A stretch of DNA of 15,578 nt from positions 1-15,578 of the forward strand of contig QHWL01000062.1 of assembly GCA_003222555.1 (NCBI GenBank), given 5' to 3'. The notes below the pieces were generated by a model that did no database searches, was not told the origin of the DNA, and saw only the letters and a list, made by a program, of their open reading frames with translations. The position numbers and the translations under genes were made by a program. Shown piece by piece: positions 1 to 6,408 of this stretch. The stretch comes from Acidobacteriota bacterium (GTDB taxonomy: Bacteria; Acidobacteriota; Vicinamibacteria; Vicinamibacterales; CAVVIG01). Position 1 is the first letter of the stretch; every line of letters begins with the position of its first letter.

Positions 1-270
1 TTCGAAGTGGCCGACCTGACGTCGACCGAGCTGCCGGCAGCCGACGTCGTGGCGTCAAATCTGACGGGGACGCTGCTCGTCCGCGCCGCGGCGCCTCTCG
101 CCGGCGCCGTCCGTCCGGGCGGCACGCTGATCCTCGGTGGCCTTCTGGCCCATGAGCGAGAGCACGTTCGCGGAGCGTTCGCGGCATTGGAGCTATTTTG
201 GGAGAAGGAGGAGGACGGCTGGATCGGCTTCGCCCTGCGATTGCCAGTCCAAGCGGACAGTCGCCTGTAA
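1..270 (+). CDS. prmA: Ribosomal protein L11 methyltransferase, 3' part only
   Basis: This is the C-terminal 89 residues of a SAM-dependent methyltransferase that trimethylates ribosomal protein L11 in the cytoplasm. The gene is cut by the window start and reads open from base 1. Visible are the post-NPPY part of a Rossmann methyltransferase, with the segment DVVASNLTGTLL (PrmA proteins have a similar 'DvvlANIla' strand), a helix, then RPGGTLILGGLL and the closing strand DGWIGFALRL. The last residues, PVQADSRL, go a little past the usual PrmA end and are encoded by the first copy of a tandem repeat that continues downstream, including the TAA stop. In many bacteria prmA is followed directly by rsmE; here rsmE is 2 kb away on the other strand. 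The SAM-binding motifs are outside the window, so the call rests on the C-terminal domain and is good but not absolute. Confidence 0.85.
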   Translation, partial: FEVADLTSTELPAADVVASNLTGTLLVRAAAPLAGAVRPGGTLILGGLLAHEREHVRGAFAALELFWEKEEDGWIGFALRLPVQADSRL

Positions 271-399
271 GGAAGCCGCGAGGGTACGGTTGCGGGTGGG
301 GCCTCACCACGCCGTTGCCCTCCAAGCGGAAAATCGCCGATAGCAAAGCCGAGCGGCAAAGCCGCGAAGGCACAGGCGTTGGGGGTGGGGCCCCAACGC
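241..399 (+). repeat. Imperfect tandem repeat, two copies, spanning the prmA stop codon
   Basis: Copy 1 is 241-312 and copy 2 is 315-399. They share the same ordered blocks: TTGCC, then TCCAAGCGGA (248-257 and 321-330), TCGCC (261-265 and 334-338, same 3-nt spacing), AAGCCGCGA (273-281 and 359-367) and GGGTGGGGCC (294-303 and 383-392). Copy 2 has about 13 extra bases, explained by a local duplication of GCAAAGCCG (343-351 and 356-364). Each copy ends in a GC hairpin, stronger in copy 2. Copy 1 supplies the last codons and the stop of prmA. It resembles a REP or MITE-like element, but no known family is recognised. Confidence 0.7.
376..399 (+). terminator. GC hairpin downstream of prmA, possible terminator
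   Basis: A perfect 9-bp stem, GCGTTGGGG (376-384) with CCCCAACGC (391-399), closes a 6-nt loop. It lies about 106 bases after the prmA stop and 60 before the next gene. An A-rich stretch follows rather than a U-run, so intrinsic termination in the + direction is doubtful. It may simply be the hairpin end of the repeat unit. Confidence 0.3.
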
Positions 400-458
400 A
401 AAGTGAAAAATAGATGACATCAAACCCGCGACCGCCCAATCGTGTCTAAGTGATAAGA

Positions 459-2255
459 ATGCCCATGCTTCGCCGAGTTTACGTTTCGCTTATGCTCGTG
501 ATGCTCGCCGTCGCAGCTTTCGCTCAAAGCTCGCGTCCCGGCCCGCAACAGCCGGCTCGCGACACGCCGGCTCAACAGAAGGACACCCCGCCTCCCCCGG
601 GCGGACGAATCAGCGGACGCGTGATTGCCGACAATGGACGCCCAGTCAAACGGGCGCGCGCGTTCATCACCGCGGCCGAGCTGTCGGGAGGGCGAGGAGC
701 GCTCACCGACGAGAACGGCATCTTCGATTTCACCGAATTGCCGGCGGGCCGATATACGCTCACCGTCTCGAAGAGCGGTTTCGTGAGCCTCTCGTACGGC
801 CAGCGGCGGCCGCTCCAGGCGGGAACGCCGCTCCAGCTCGCCGACGGCCAGCAGTTGAAGGGGATCGAATTCCGATTGCCTCGCGGCGGCGTCGTCGCCG
901 GCCATGTGTTCGACGAAGATGGCGAGCCGATGGCGGGCGCCATCGTCCGCGTCATGCGTTACCAATATTTGCAAGGAGACAGGCGGCTCACACCCGCCGG
1001 CACGGCGCAGACCGACGACAAAGGCCAGTACCGCGTGTGGGGGTTGATGCCCGGCGATTACTACATCAACGCCGTCACACGCCTCGCGGACTTCGGACGA
1101 GGCGGTGGCCCCGGGGGCAGGGGCGGTCCGGGCGGCGCCATCGCAGGGTTCATCGGCGGAGCGCTCGGCGGCAACATCGCCGCGGTGTTCGGTGGGGCGG
1201 GTGACGATCAAGACCGGCTCGCGTACGCGCCGACCTATTTTCCCGGCGTCGGCTCGGCCAATGAAGCGCGGCCCATCGCCGTCGGGCTCAGCCAGGAGGT
1301 GCTCGATGTCGACTTCAATCTGCAGCTGGTGCGCACTTCGCGCGTGAGCGGTCACGTCACCAATCCCGACGGCACGCCGACGACGAGTGGAAACGTGAAC
1401 CTGACGGCCGAGGGCACTAGCGGAGGCGGCCGCGGTCAGATCGGCATCAACTACGGCAGCCGCATCGAGTGGGACGGAAATTTCTCGATCGGTAACGTGC
1501 CGCCGGGCCGTTACGTGCTGCGCGCGCGCGGTGACGACACTGAGCTGCCCCAGTACGCCATGCAACCGCTCGCCGTCACCGGTGGGGAGATCAACGACCT
1601 CCCCGTCGTGCTGATGCCGGGCGCCACGCTGAGCGGGTCGGTAACCTTCCTGCCCGGCCAGTCGGCGGTGCCGGGCGATCTCACGCAGGTGCGCATCACG
1701 GCGCCGGCGGTGGACGAGTCCGGGCTCGGTCCCAATCCGAACGTGCGTGTGGACAAGGAAGGCCGCTTCACGCTCGACGGGGTGCCGGCCGGCGCGCATT
1801 TGATTCGCCCCAACGGCGGGCTGCGCGGGTGGGCGCTCAAATCGGTCACGGTCGAGGGGCGCGAGGTCACCGACACGCCGATCGATCTCAAGAGCGGCCA
1901 GAAGCTCGCGAACGTGAGCGTGGTCTTCACCGACAAGCTGAGCGAAATCAACGGCACGGTCGCCGACCAGCAAGGGACACCGATCACCGAGTTCACCGTG
2001 CTGGCATTCCCGACCGATCCGTCGTTGTGGCGGCCGCAGTCGCGTCACATCATGACCGCACGTCCCGACCAGACGGGCAAGTTCAGGATCCGAGGACTGC
2101 CCCCGGCGGAGTATTACCTGGTTACCGTGGATCCGGCCGAGCAGGGTGAATGGTTCGAGCCCGCGTTCCTCGACCAGCATCGCGCGGCTGCGTCACGGCT
2201 CACGATTGACGAGGGCGATGTGAAGACGCAGGATTTCAAGGTGACGACGCGCTAA
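459..2255 (+). CDS. Secreted carboxypeptidase regulatory-like multi-domain protein
   Basis: A 598-residue exported protein made almost entirely of tandem beta-sandwich (carboxypeptidase-regulatory-like, prealbumin-type) units; I see no enzyme domain. Residues 1-23 form a signal peptide (Arg pair, hydrophobic MLVMLAVAAFA, cleavage before QSS). A Pro/Gln-rich linker follows. About five repeats come next, near residues 50-140, 145-290, 293-385, 390-485 and 490-595. They carry the recurring signatures 'GRISGRVIADNGRPVKRA', 'DENGIFDFTELPAGRYTL' and 'DKGQYRVWGLMPGDYYI'. The second unit contains a glycine-rich insert around residues 205-250 (GRGGGPGGRGG type). Such proteins are expanded in Acidobacteriota and are thought to bind surfaces or glycans, but the ligand is unknown. 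ATG at 459 was chosen because it starts the signal peptide; GTG at 450 and ATG at 465 are alternatives, and no clear Shine-Dalgarno is seen. The gene separates prmA from rsmE. Confidence 0.85.
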   Translation: MPMLRRVYVSLMLVMLAVAAFAQSSRPGPQQPARDTPAQQKDTPPPPGGRISGRVIADNGRPVKRARAFITAAELSGGRGALTDENGIFDFTELPAGRYTLTVSKSGFVSLSYGQRRPLQAGTPLQLADGQQLKGIEFRLPRGGVVAGHVFDEDGEPMAGAIVRVMRYQYLQGDRRLTPAGTAQTDDKGQYRVWGLMPGDYYINAVTRLADFGRGGGPGGRGGPGGAIAGFIGGALGGNIAAVFGGAGDDQDRLAYAPTYFPGVGSANEARPIAVGLSQEVLDVDFNLQLVRTSRVSGHVTNPDGTPTTSGNVNLTAEGTSGGGRGQIGINYGSRIEWDGNFSIGNVPPGRYVLRARGDDTELPQYAMQPLAVTGGEINDLPVVLMPGATLSGSVTFLPGQSAVPGDLTQVRITAPAVDESGLGPNPNVRVDKEGRFTLDGVPAGAHLIRPNGGLRGWALKSVTVEGREVTDTPIDLKSGQKLANVSVVFTDKLSEINGTVADQQGTPITEFTVLAFPTDPSLWRPQSRHIMTARPDQTGKFRIRGLPPAEYYLVTVDPAEQGEWFEPAFLDQHRAAASRLTIDEGDVKTQDFKVTTR

Positions 2256-2259
2256 ACAG

Positions 2260-2336
2260 ATCACATTCAACGCAGAGACCGCGGAGACCGCAGTGAACTC
2301 TTTGATGTGGTTGCATTTTCCGTGAGCTCTGCGGTC
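2260..2336. repeat. Palindromic GCAGAGACC-type intergenic repeat in a convergent gap
   Basis: The 99-bp gap between two convergent genes is nearly filled by this element. Its left arm (2260-2293) contains TTCAACGCAGAGACCGCGG followed by AGACCGCAG, a short-period purine-rich pattern. Its right end (2325-2336, AGCTCTGCGGTC) is complementary: GACCGCAG at 2286-2293 pairs perfectly with CTGCGGTC at 2329-2336. A second, inverted copy of the left arm occurs at 10308-10343. This looks like a dispersed non-coding repeat, possibly also a bidirectional transcription barrier. Confidence 0.65.
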
Positions 2337-2354
2337 AAACGTCGCATTTCAGGT

Positions 2355-3095
2355 TTACAGATCGTTCCACAGGAACTGCAGGACGCTGATCGCCGCGACC
2401 GGCACGGCGTCGGCCCGAAGCGTGCGGTCTCCGAGCGTCACCAGCCGGACGCCGCGTTCGCGCGCCCTGGTCCATTCCGGTTCCGCCCATCCGCCTTCCG
2501 GGCCCACCAGAATCACCGCGTCGGCCGGGGTCGGCTGCCCACGCAGCACGGCAAGCGATTCGGCATCGGCGATTGCGCCCGGCTCGACCAGCATCAACGG
2601 CAGCCCGAGAGCCGGCTCGCCGAGGAACGTCTCGAGGCTCAGCGGCGTGCGGATTTCCGGCAGCACGGCGCGCCGTGACTGTTTGACCGACGCGAGCGCG
2701 ACGCGTCGCCAGCGGTCGAGACGCGCTCCTCGCAATAGTGCGGCAACCGTCGTCTCGGTGCGCGCGGTGACGATCGGCTGAAGGGCCGCGACGCCGAGCA
2801 TCACCGCGTCGCGGACCACCTCATCCATCTTGTCGCCTTTGAGCACCGACTGCGCGAGCGTGATTGGCACGGCCGGCTCCTTTGCCGCCTCGACGCGCGA
2901 CAGCAGCTGGACGCGCACGTCACGGCGCTCGAACCCCACGACGCGCGCCAGGAACTCGTGACCGCGGCCGTCGAATACGGCGACCGAATCGCCCACGCCG
3001 AGGCGCATCACCCGCGTGAGGTGCACGGACTCGTCGCGCGGCAACGTCACGGTTTCGTCGCCAGGGTCGAGAGCGGGAGCAAAAAACCGGTGCAC
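2355..3095 (-). CDS. rsmE: 16S rRNA (uracil(1498)-N(3))-methyltransferase
   Basis: A SPOUT-family methyltransferase of 246 residues, the usual RsmE length, which methylates U1498 of 16S rRNA. The N-terminal PUA-like domain (about 1-70) has HRFFAPAL and HLTRVMRLGVGDSV. The knotted SAM-binding domain holds ITLAQSVLKGDKMD (78-91, family 'Q..lk.dr.e..i.k.tElG' region), VGPEGGWAEPE (197-207) and LGDRTLRADAV (221-231). In the last motif most relatives have LRTETA or LRAETA, so ADAV is a mild variant. The GTG at 3095 gives the canonical N-terminus; the frame stays open much further upstream, but that extension has no RsmE similarity and runs antisense into the kinase gene. There is no Shine-Dalgarno. 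A perfect TATAAT ends 6 nt before the GTG, which suggests a leaderless mRNA. It is divergent from the kinase and convergent with the secreted repeat protein. Confidence 0.93.
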   Translation of the reverse strand: MHRFFAPALDPGDETVTLPRDESVHLTRVMRLGVGDSVAVFDGRGHEFLARVVGFERRDVRVQLLSRVEAAKEPAVPITLAQSVLKGDKMDEVVRDAVMLGVAALQPIVTARTETTVAALLRGARLDRWRRVALASVKQSRRAVLPEIRTPLSLETFLGEPALGLPLMLVEPGAIADAESLAVLRGQPTPADAVILVGPEGGWAEPEWTRARERGVRLVTLGDRTLRADAVPVAAISVLQFLWNDL

Positions 3096-3101
3096 GCATC
3101 G

Positions 3102-3107
3102 ATTATA
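3102..3107 (-). promoter_or_regulatory. -10 element of rsmE (TATAAT)
   Basis: On the minus strand a consensus TATAAT is followed by six bases and then the GTG start of rsmE. A start site 6-7 nt after the hexamer would fall on or next to the GTG, giving a leaderless transcript. No good -35 box is visible at 16-18 bp. Confidence 0.6.
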
Positions 3108-3133
3108 GTGATCGAACCGATCCGACTGCGGCA

Positions 3134-3227
3134 TTATCACGAAGCCACGAAGGATCCGAAGAACACGAACATTGTTTTGTCTAAGAACGCTTCGTGGATC
3201 TTCGTGCTCTTCGCGCCTTCGTGATAA
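3134..3227. repeat. Palindromic CACGAAG-type repeat between divergent promoters
   Basis: A 94-bp imperfect inverted repeat. The outer 11 bp are perfect: TTATCACGAAG at 3134-3144 pairs with CTTCGTGATAA at 3217-3227. Further in, both arms continue with short-period CACGAAG, CCGAAG and CACGAA units, so the arms are similar over about 35 bp but not identical. The centre is T-rich (3171-3181). It lies between the -10 boxes of rsmE and the kinase. It has MITE-like architecture, carries no gene, and is of the same general kind as the GCAGAGACC repeats elsewhere in the window. Confidence 0.7.
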
Positions 3228-3244
3228 AACGTCCCCGAAAGCAC

Positions 3245-3250
3245 TATACT
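3245..3250 (+). promoter_or_regulatory. -10 element of the kinase gene (TATACT)
   Basis: TATACT is followed by CGGCCCG and then the ATG at 3258, a 7-nt spacing. No Shine-Dalgarno fits between them, so the kinase mRNA is probably leaderless. The -35 position would fall at the right end of the palindromic repeat. Confidence 0.55.
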
Positions 3251-3257
3251 CGGCCCG

Positions 3258-4232
3258 ATGTTTTTCCGCGGGCAGATCATCGGCAAATACAAGATCCTTG
3301 CGACGATCGGCAGCGGAGGATTCGGCACAGTGTACCTCGCGGAAGACATCTGGATCGACAAGAAGGTCGCGCTCAAGGTGCCGCACAAGCAAGGCGTCGA
3401 CTTCGGCGAGCTGCTGCGCGAGCCGCGCTTGCTCGCCACCCTGAATCACCCCAACATCGTCGCGATTCTCACGGCCGAGAAGCAGGACAACATCTTCTTC
3501 ATCGTGATGGAGTTCGTGCCGGGTGAGACCCTCGAAGCGATCATCGCACGCGAGGGCGCGCTGGATCTGCCGCTCGCGCTCGATTACACGTGCCAGATCT
3601 GCAACGCCGTCGATTACGCGCACCGCCACGGCGTGCTGCACCGCGATCTGCGGCCGTCCAACATGCTGGTGGCCGAACGCGGCCTGCTCAAGGTCGCCGA
3701 TTTCGGCACGTCTCGTTTCCTGGAAATCGCGGCACACGGCACAACCGTCATCGGCAGCCCACCCTACATGGCGCCCGAGCAGTTTCGAGGCCAGGCGGTC
3801 TTCGCCTCCGACCTGTACTCGCTCGGCGTGACGATGTACCAGATGCTCACCGGCGTGATGCCCTACGACAGCCCCGCCCCCGCCGACTTCGATCGTTTGA
3901 TGCGCGGCGAGCTGCTGTCGGCGCCGCGACGCAAGAATCCGAAGATCCCCAAAGCGATTAACGACATCGTGCTCAAGGCCATGGCGCCGGAGATTCACGC
4001 GCGCTATCAACGCGCCAGCGAGATCGTCGACGACGTGTTGGCCGCCGGTGGCAGCGCCGGGCGCCGCGGGGCCCGCCAGGGATCGACGGCGGACGGTCCT
4101 TCAGGCGACGTCCAGGAGATGCAGGCCCGCGTCAAGGCGCGCGAGGCGCCTCAACCGCGTTTCTGCTGGCATTGCCGGAAACCGCTGCACGCGCGGTCGG
4201 ACCGCTGCCCCTTCTGCGGAGAAGCGCAGTAG
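3258..4232 (+). CDS. Hanks-type Ser/Thr protein kinase with C-terminal zinc ribbon
   Basis: A 324-residue cytosolic eukaryotic-like kinase. Kinase domain, about 11-262: P-loop GSGGFGTV (18-25), ATP lysine K40 (VALK), helix-C glutamate E55, hinge MEFVPGE, catalytic loop HRDLRPSN with D130 and N135, DFGTSR with D148, and APE at 172-174. The lysine normally two residues after the catalytic Asp is Arg132, an uncommon substitution that may still allow activity. After a Gly/Ala/Arg linker (263-300), the last 25 residues carry CWHC and CPFC (C303, C306, C317, C320), a four-cysteine zinc ribbon. There is no transmembrane segment and no PASTA, TPR or WD region, so this is a short, soluble architecture. 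The ribbon may bind a partner, nucleic acid or ribosome; the target is unknown. It lies 40 bp before ilvE, but ilvE has its own candidate promoter. Confidence 0.92.
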   Translation: MFFRGQIIGKYKILATIGSGGFGTVYLAEDIWIDKKVALKVPHKQGVDFGELLREPRLLATLNHPNIVAILTAEKQDNIFFIVMEFVPGETLEAIIAREGALDLPLALDYTCQICNAVDYAHRHGVLHRDLRPSNMLVAERGLLKVADFGTSRFLEIAAHGTTVIGSPPYMAPEQFRGQAVFASDLYSLGVTMYQMLTGVMPYDSPAPADFDRLMRGELLSAPRRKNPKIPKAINDIVLKAMAPEIHARYQRASEIVDDVLAAGGSAGRRGARQGSTADGPSGDVQEMQARVKAREAPQPRFCWHCRKPLHARSDRCPFCGEAQ

Positions 4233-4248
4233 CGCTCACCAAATACGA

Positions 4249-4264
4249 TAGAATCGGTGTGAGG
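4249..4264 (+). promoter_or_regulatory. ilvE -10 box and Shine-Dalgarno
   Basis: TAGAAT at 4249-4254 is a plausible -10 box inside the 40-bp gap. GAGG at 4261-4264 lies 8 nt before ATG 4273 and decides that start over TTG at 4270. Unlike several neighbours, this gene therefore appears to have a conventional leader. Confidence 0.45.
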
Positions 4265-4272
4265 ACTACTTG

Positions 4273-5250
4273 ATGGCTTTCCCTGGAACCGGCAAGATCT
4301 GGATGAACGGCACGCTGGTCGACTGGCGCGACGCGAAGATTCACATCGCCTCGCACGTCATCCACTACGGCAGCGCCGTGTTCGAAGGCGCGCGCTGCTA
4401 TGCGACGCCGAAGGGCTCGGCCTGTTTACGGCTCGACGCCCACATGCGGCGCCTTCTGGACTCCGAGAAGATCTATCGCATGGAGTACCCGCTCGACCTC
4501 TCGGGGTGGCAGAACGCGGTACTGGAAACGATTCGGGCAAATGAGTTGAAGGCGTGTTACATCCGCCCGATCGTCTATCGGGGCTACGAGACGCTCGGCG
4601 TCAATCCGCTCCAGAATCCAGTGGACGCCGCCATCATCTTGTGGCCCTGGGGGAGCTATCTCGGTCAGGACGCGCTCGAGCAGGGCGTGGACGTCAAGAT
4701 CAGCTCGTGGTCGCGGATGGCGCCCAACACGCTGCCCGCCCTTGCGAAGAGCTCCGCCAATTACGCCAACTCCGCGCTCACGAAGATGGAGGCGGTTCTG
4801 GACGGATATTCGGAAGGACTGGCGCTCGACGTGTGCGGCAACGTGAGCGAAGGGAGCGGCCAGAACGTCTTCATCGTCCGCGACGGAGCCATCCAGACGC
4901 CGCCGCTCGCCTCGTCGGTTCTTGCCGGCATCACGCGCGATTCCGTCATGACGCTGGCGCGCGACCTGGGCTTCCCCGTTGTCGAAACTGTGCTGCCCCG
5001 CGAGGCAGTCGCCATCGCCGACGAGGCTTTCTTCGTCGGGACGGCCGCCGAGGTGACGCCGATTCGATCGATCGACCGAATCCAGATCGGCAACGGCCGC
5101 CGCGGCCCGATTACCGAAGCGGTCCAGCGGGCGTTCTTCGACGTGATCAACGGCGAAGCCCCTGATACGCACGGCTGGCTCACCTACGTGTATTCGGAGG
5201 AGGCGGCCCTGAGAGAGCCCCGCAAAGCTGCAGCCGTCAAGAGCCGATAA
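4273..5250 (+). CDS. ilvE: Branched-chain amino acid aminotransferase
   Basis: A PLP fold-type IV aminotransferase of 325 residues that interconverts Leu, Ile and Val with their 2-oxo acids, using 2-oxoglutarate/glutamate. It gives the final step of branched-chain amino-acid synthesis. Landmarks: IWMNGTLVDWRDAKIH (9-24), HYGSAVFEGARCY (31-43), YIRPIVYRGY (96-105), the PLP lysine K159 in LPALAKSSANYANS, EGLALDVCGNVSEGSGQNVF (181-200, the 'E.SG.N.F' cofactor signature) and FFVGTAAEVTPI (253-264). The arrangement matches IlvE rather than D-amino-acid aminotransferase or ADC lyase. The C-terminal tail (about 310-325, Arg/Lys/Ala-rich) is a little longer than the core fold needs. ATG 4273 has a GAGG upstream. 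pilT starts 9 nt after the stop, so the two genes are probably co-transcribed despite unrelated roles. Confidence 0.93.
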   Translation: MAFPGTGKIWMNGTLVDWRDAKIHIASHVIHYGSAVFEGARCYATPKGSACLRLDAHMRRLLDSEKIYRMEYPLDLSGWQNAVLETIRANELKACYIRPIVYRGYETLGVNPLQNPVDAAIILWPWGSYLGQDALEQGVDVKISSWSRMAPNTLPALAKSSANYANSALTKMEAVLDGYSEGLALDVCGNVSEGSGQNVFIVRDGAIQTPPLASSVLAGITRDSVMTLARDLGFPVVETVLPREAVAIADEAFFVGTAAEVTPIRSIDRIQIGNGRRGPITEAVQRAFFDVINGEAPDTHGWLTYVYSEEAALREPRKAAAVKSR

Positions 5251-5259
5251 GCGCAATAA

Positions 5260-6408
5260 GTGCACGTCAACGACCTTCTGAAAATCGCCGTCGAGCGTGG
5301 CGCGTCGGATCTGCACATCAAGGTCGGCAGCTATCCGATGATACGGGTCCGGGGCACGCTCGAGCCAGCCAGCGTGGAGAAGCGTCTCGACCACGAAGAC
5401 GTCGTCGCCATGAGCGCCGCGGTGATGTCGACGATCCAGCGCGAGAAGTTCAAGGACGCCCAGGAAGTCGACCTCGCGTACAGCGTCGCCGGCCTCGGGC
5501 GGTTCCGCTGCAACGTGTTCCAGCAGCGCGGCACCGTCGGCTTGGTGCTGCGCGTCATCCCGATGGCGATTCGAACGATTGACGAGCTGGGCCTGCCCCC
5601 GGTTCTGAAGAAAATTGCCGGGGAGGAGCGCGGCCTCGTGCTCGTGACGGGCACGACCGGCAGCGGCAAGAGCACCACGCTCGCCGCCATGGTCGACCAC
5701 ATCAACTCGACGCGGTGCGCGCATGTGATGACGGTTGAGGATCCCATCGAGTTCCTCCACCGTGACAACCGGTCCATCATCAACCAGCGCGAAGTGGCGG
5801 TCGACACGCGGTCGTTCGCGTATGCGCTGCGGAGCGCGTTGCGGCAAGACCCCGACGTCATCCTGGTGGGCGAAATGCGCGATTTCGAGACAATTGAAAC
5901 CGGCCTGCTCGCCGCTGAAACGGGACACCTCGTCTTCTCGACGCTGCACACGCTCGACGCGACCGAAACCATCACCCGCATCATCGCGGTGTTTCCGCCG
6001 CATCAGCAGAAGCAGGTGCGCCTCCAGCTTGCGAGCGTCCTCAAGGCGGTCGTCTCTCAGCGCCTGCTGCCGAAGGCAAACGGTGAGGGCCGCGCGCCGG
6101 CGGTCGAGGTGATGATCAGCACGGCATTCATCCGCGACTGCATCGTCGACAAGGAAAAAACGTCCCTGGTCCACGGCGCGATCGCCGCCGGGACGTCTCA
6201 GTACGGAATGCAGAGCTTCGATCAGTCGATCTTCGGCCTCTTTTCGCAAGGGCTGGTATCCTACGAAGAGGCGCTCCGCTGGGCGTCCAACGTCGACGAG
6301 TTCAAGTTGAAGGTCCAGGGGATTTCGACCACAGCCGACATGAGCCGCGACCAGATGGCCCAGGCCGTCATCGGCGGCACTCCCGAAATCACGCGATTTG
6401 GCGGATAA
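5260..6408 (+). CDS. pilT: Type IV pilus retraction ATPase PilT
   Basis: A cytoplasmic hexameric motor of 382 residues that powers type IV pilus retraction (twitching, DNA uptake, surface sensing). N-terminal PAS-like domain: NDLLKIAVERGASDLHIK through RFRCNVFQQRG (about 4-91). C-terminal RecA-like domain: Walker A GTTGSGKSTT (131-140), Asp box MTVEDPIEF (157-165), Walker B DVILVGEMRD (199-208), His box TGHLVFSTLHT (221-231), and the arginine-rich 'LRSALRQDPD' helix. The C-terminal tail is unrelated to the AIRNLIRE signature of classical PilT, so a PilT/PilU-family paralogue is possible. GTG 5260 is the only start giving the intact N-terminus; it has no good Shine-Dalgarno, so translation may couple to ilvE. 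The 3' end overlaps the recX start by 11 nt. No other pilus gene is in the window. Confidence 0.93.
   Translation: MHVNDLLKIAVERGASDLHIKVGSYPMIRVRGTLEPASVEKRLDHEDVVAMSAAVMSTIQREKFKDAQEVDLAYSVAGLGRFRCNVFQQRGTVGLVLRVIPMAIRTIDELGLPPVLKKIAGEERGLVLVTGTTGSGKSTTLAAMVDHINSTRCAHVMTVEDPIEFLHRDNRSIINQREVAVDTRSFAYALRSALRQDPDVILVGEMRDFETIETGLLAAETGHLVFSTLHTLDATETITRIIAVFPPHQQKQVRLQLASVLKAVVSQRLLPKANGEGRAPAVEVMISTAFIRDCIVDKEKTSLVHGAIAAGTSQYGMQSFDQSIFGLFSQGLVSYEEALRWASNVDEFKLKVQGISTTADMSRDQMAQAVIGGTPEITRFGG

Noticed and set aside
343..364. Short CRISPR-like repeats (GCAAAGCCG twice)
   Set aside because: Only two 9-bp copies at 13-bp spacing, inside the larger tandem repeat; no spacers and no cas genes.
420..2180. 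Long open frame on the minus strand opposite the secreted repeat protein
   Set aside because: Its translation is low-complexity, Arg/His/Asp-rich and family-less, as expected from the antisense of a GC-rich gene. The + strand frame has a signal peptide and clear repeated domains.
3096..4010. In-frame upstream extension of rsmE
   Set aside because: It is open but runs antisense across the kinase promoter and catalytic domain, and RsmE similarity begins exactly at GTG 3095.
4426..6249. 607-codon minus-strand frame over ilvE and pilT
   Set aside because: It spans two intact, well-recognised genes on the other strand and its product has no recognisable motif; a GC-bias shadow.
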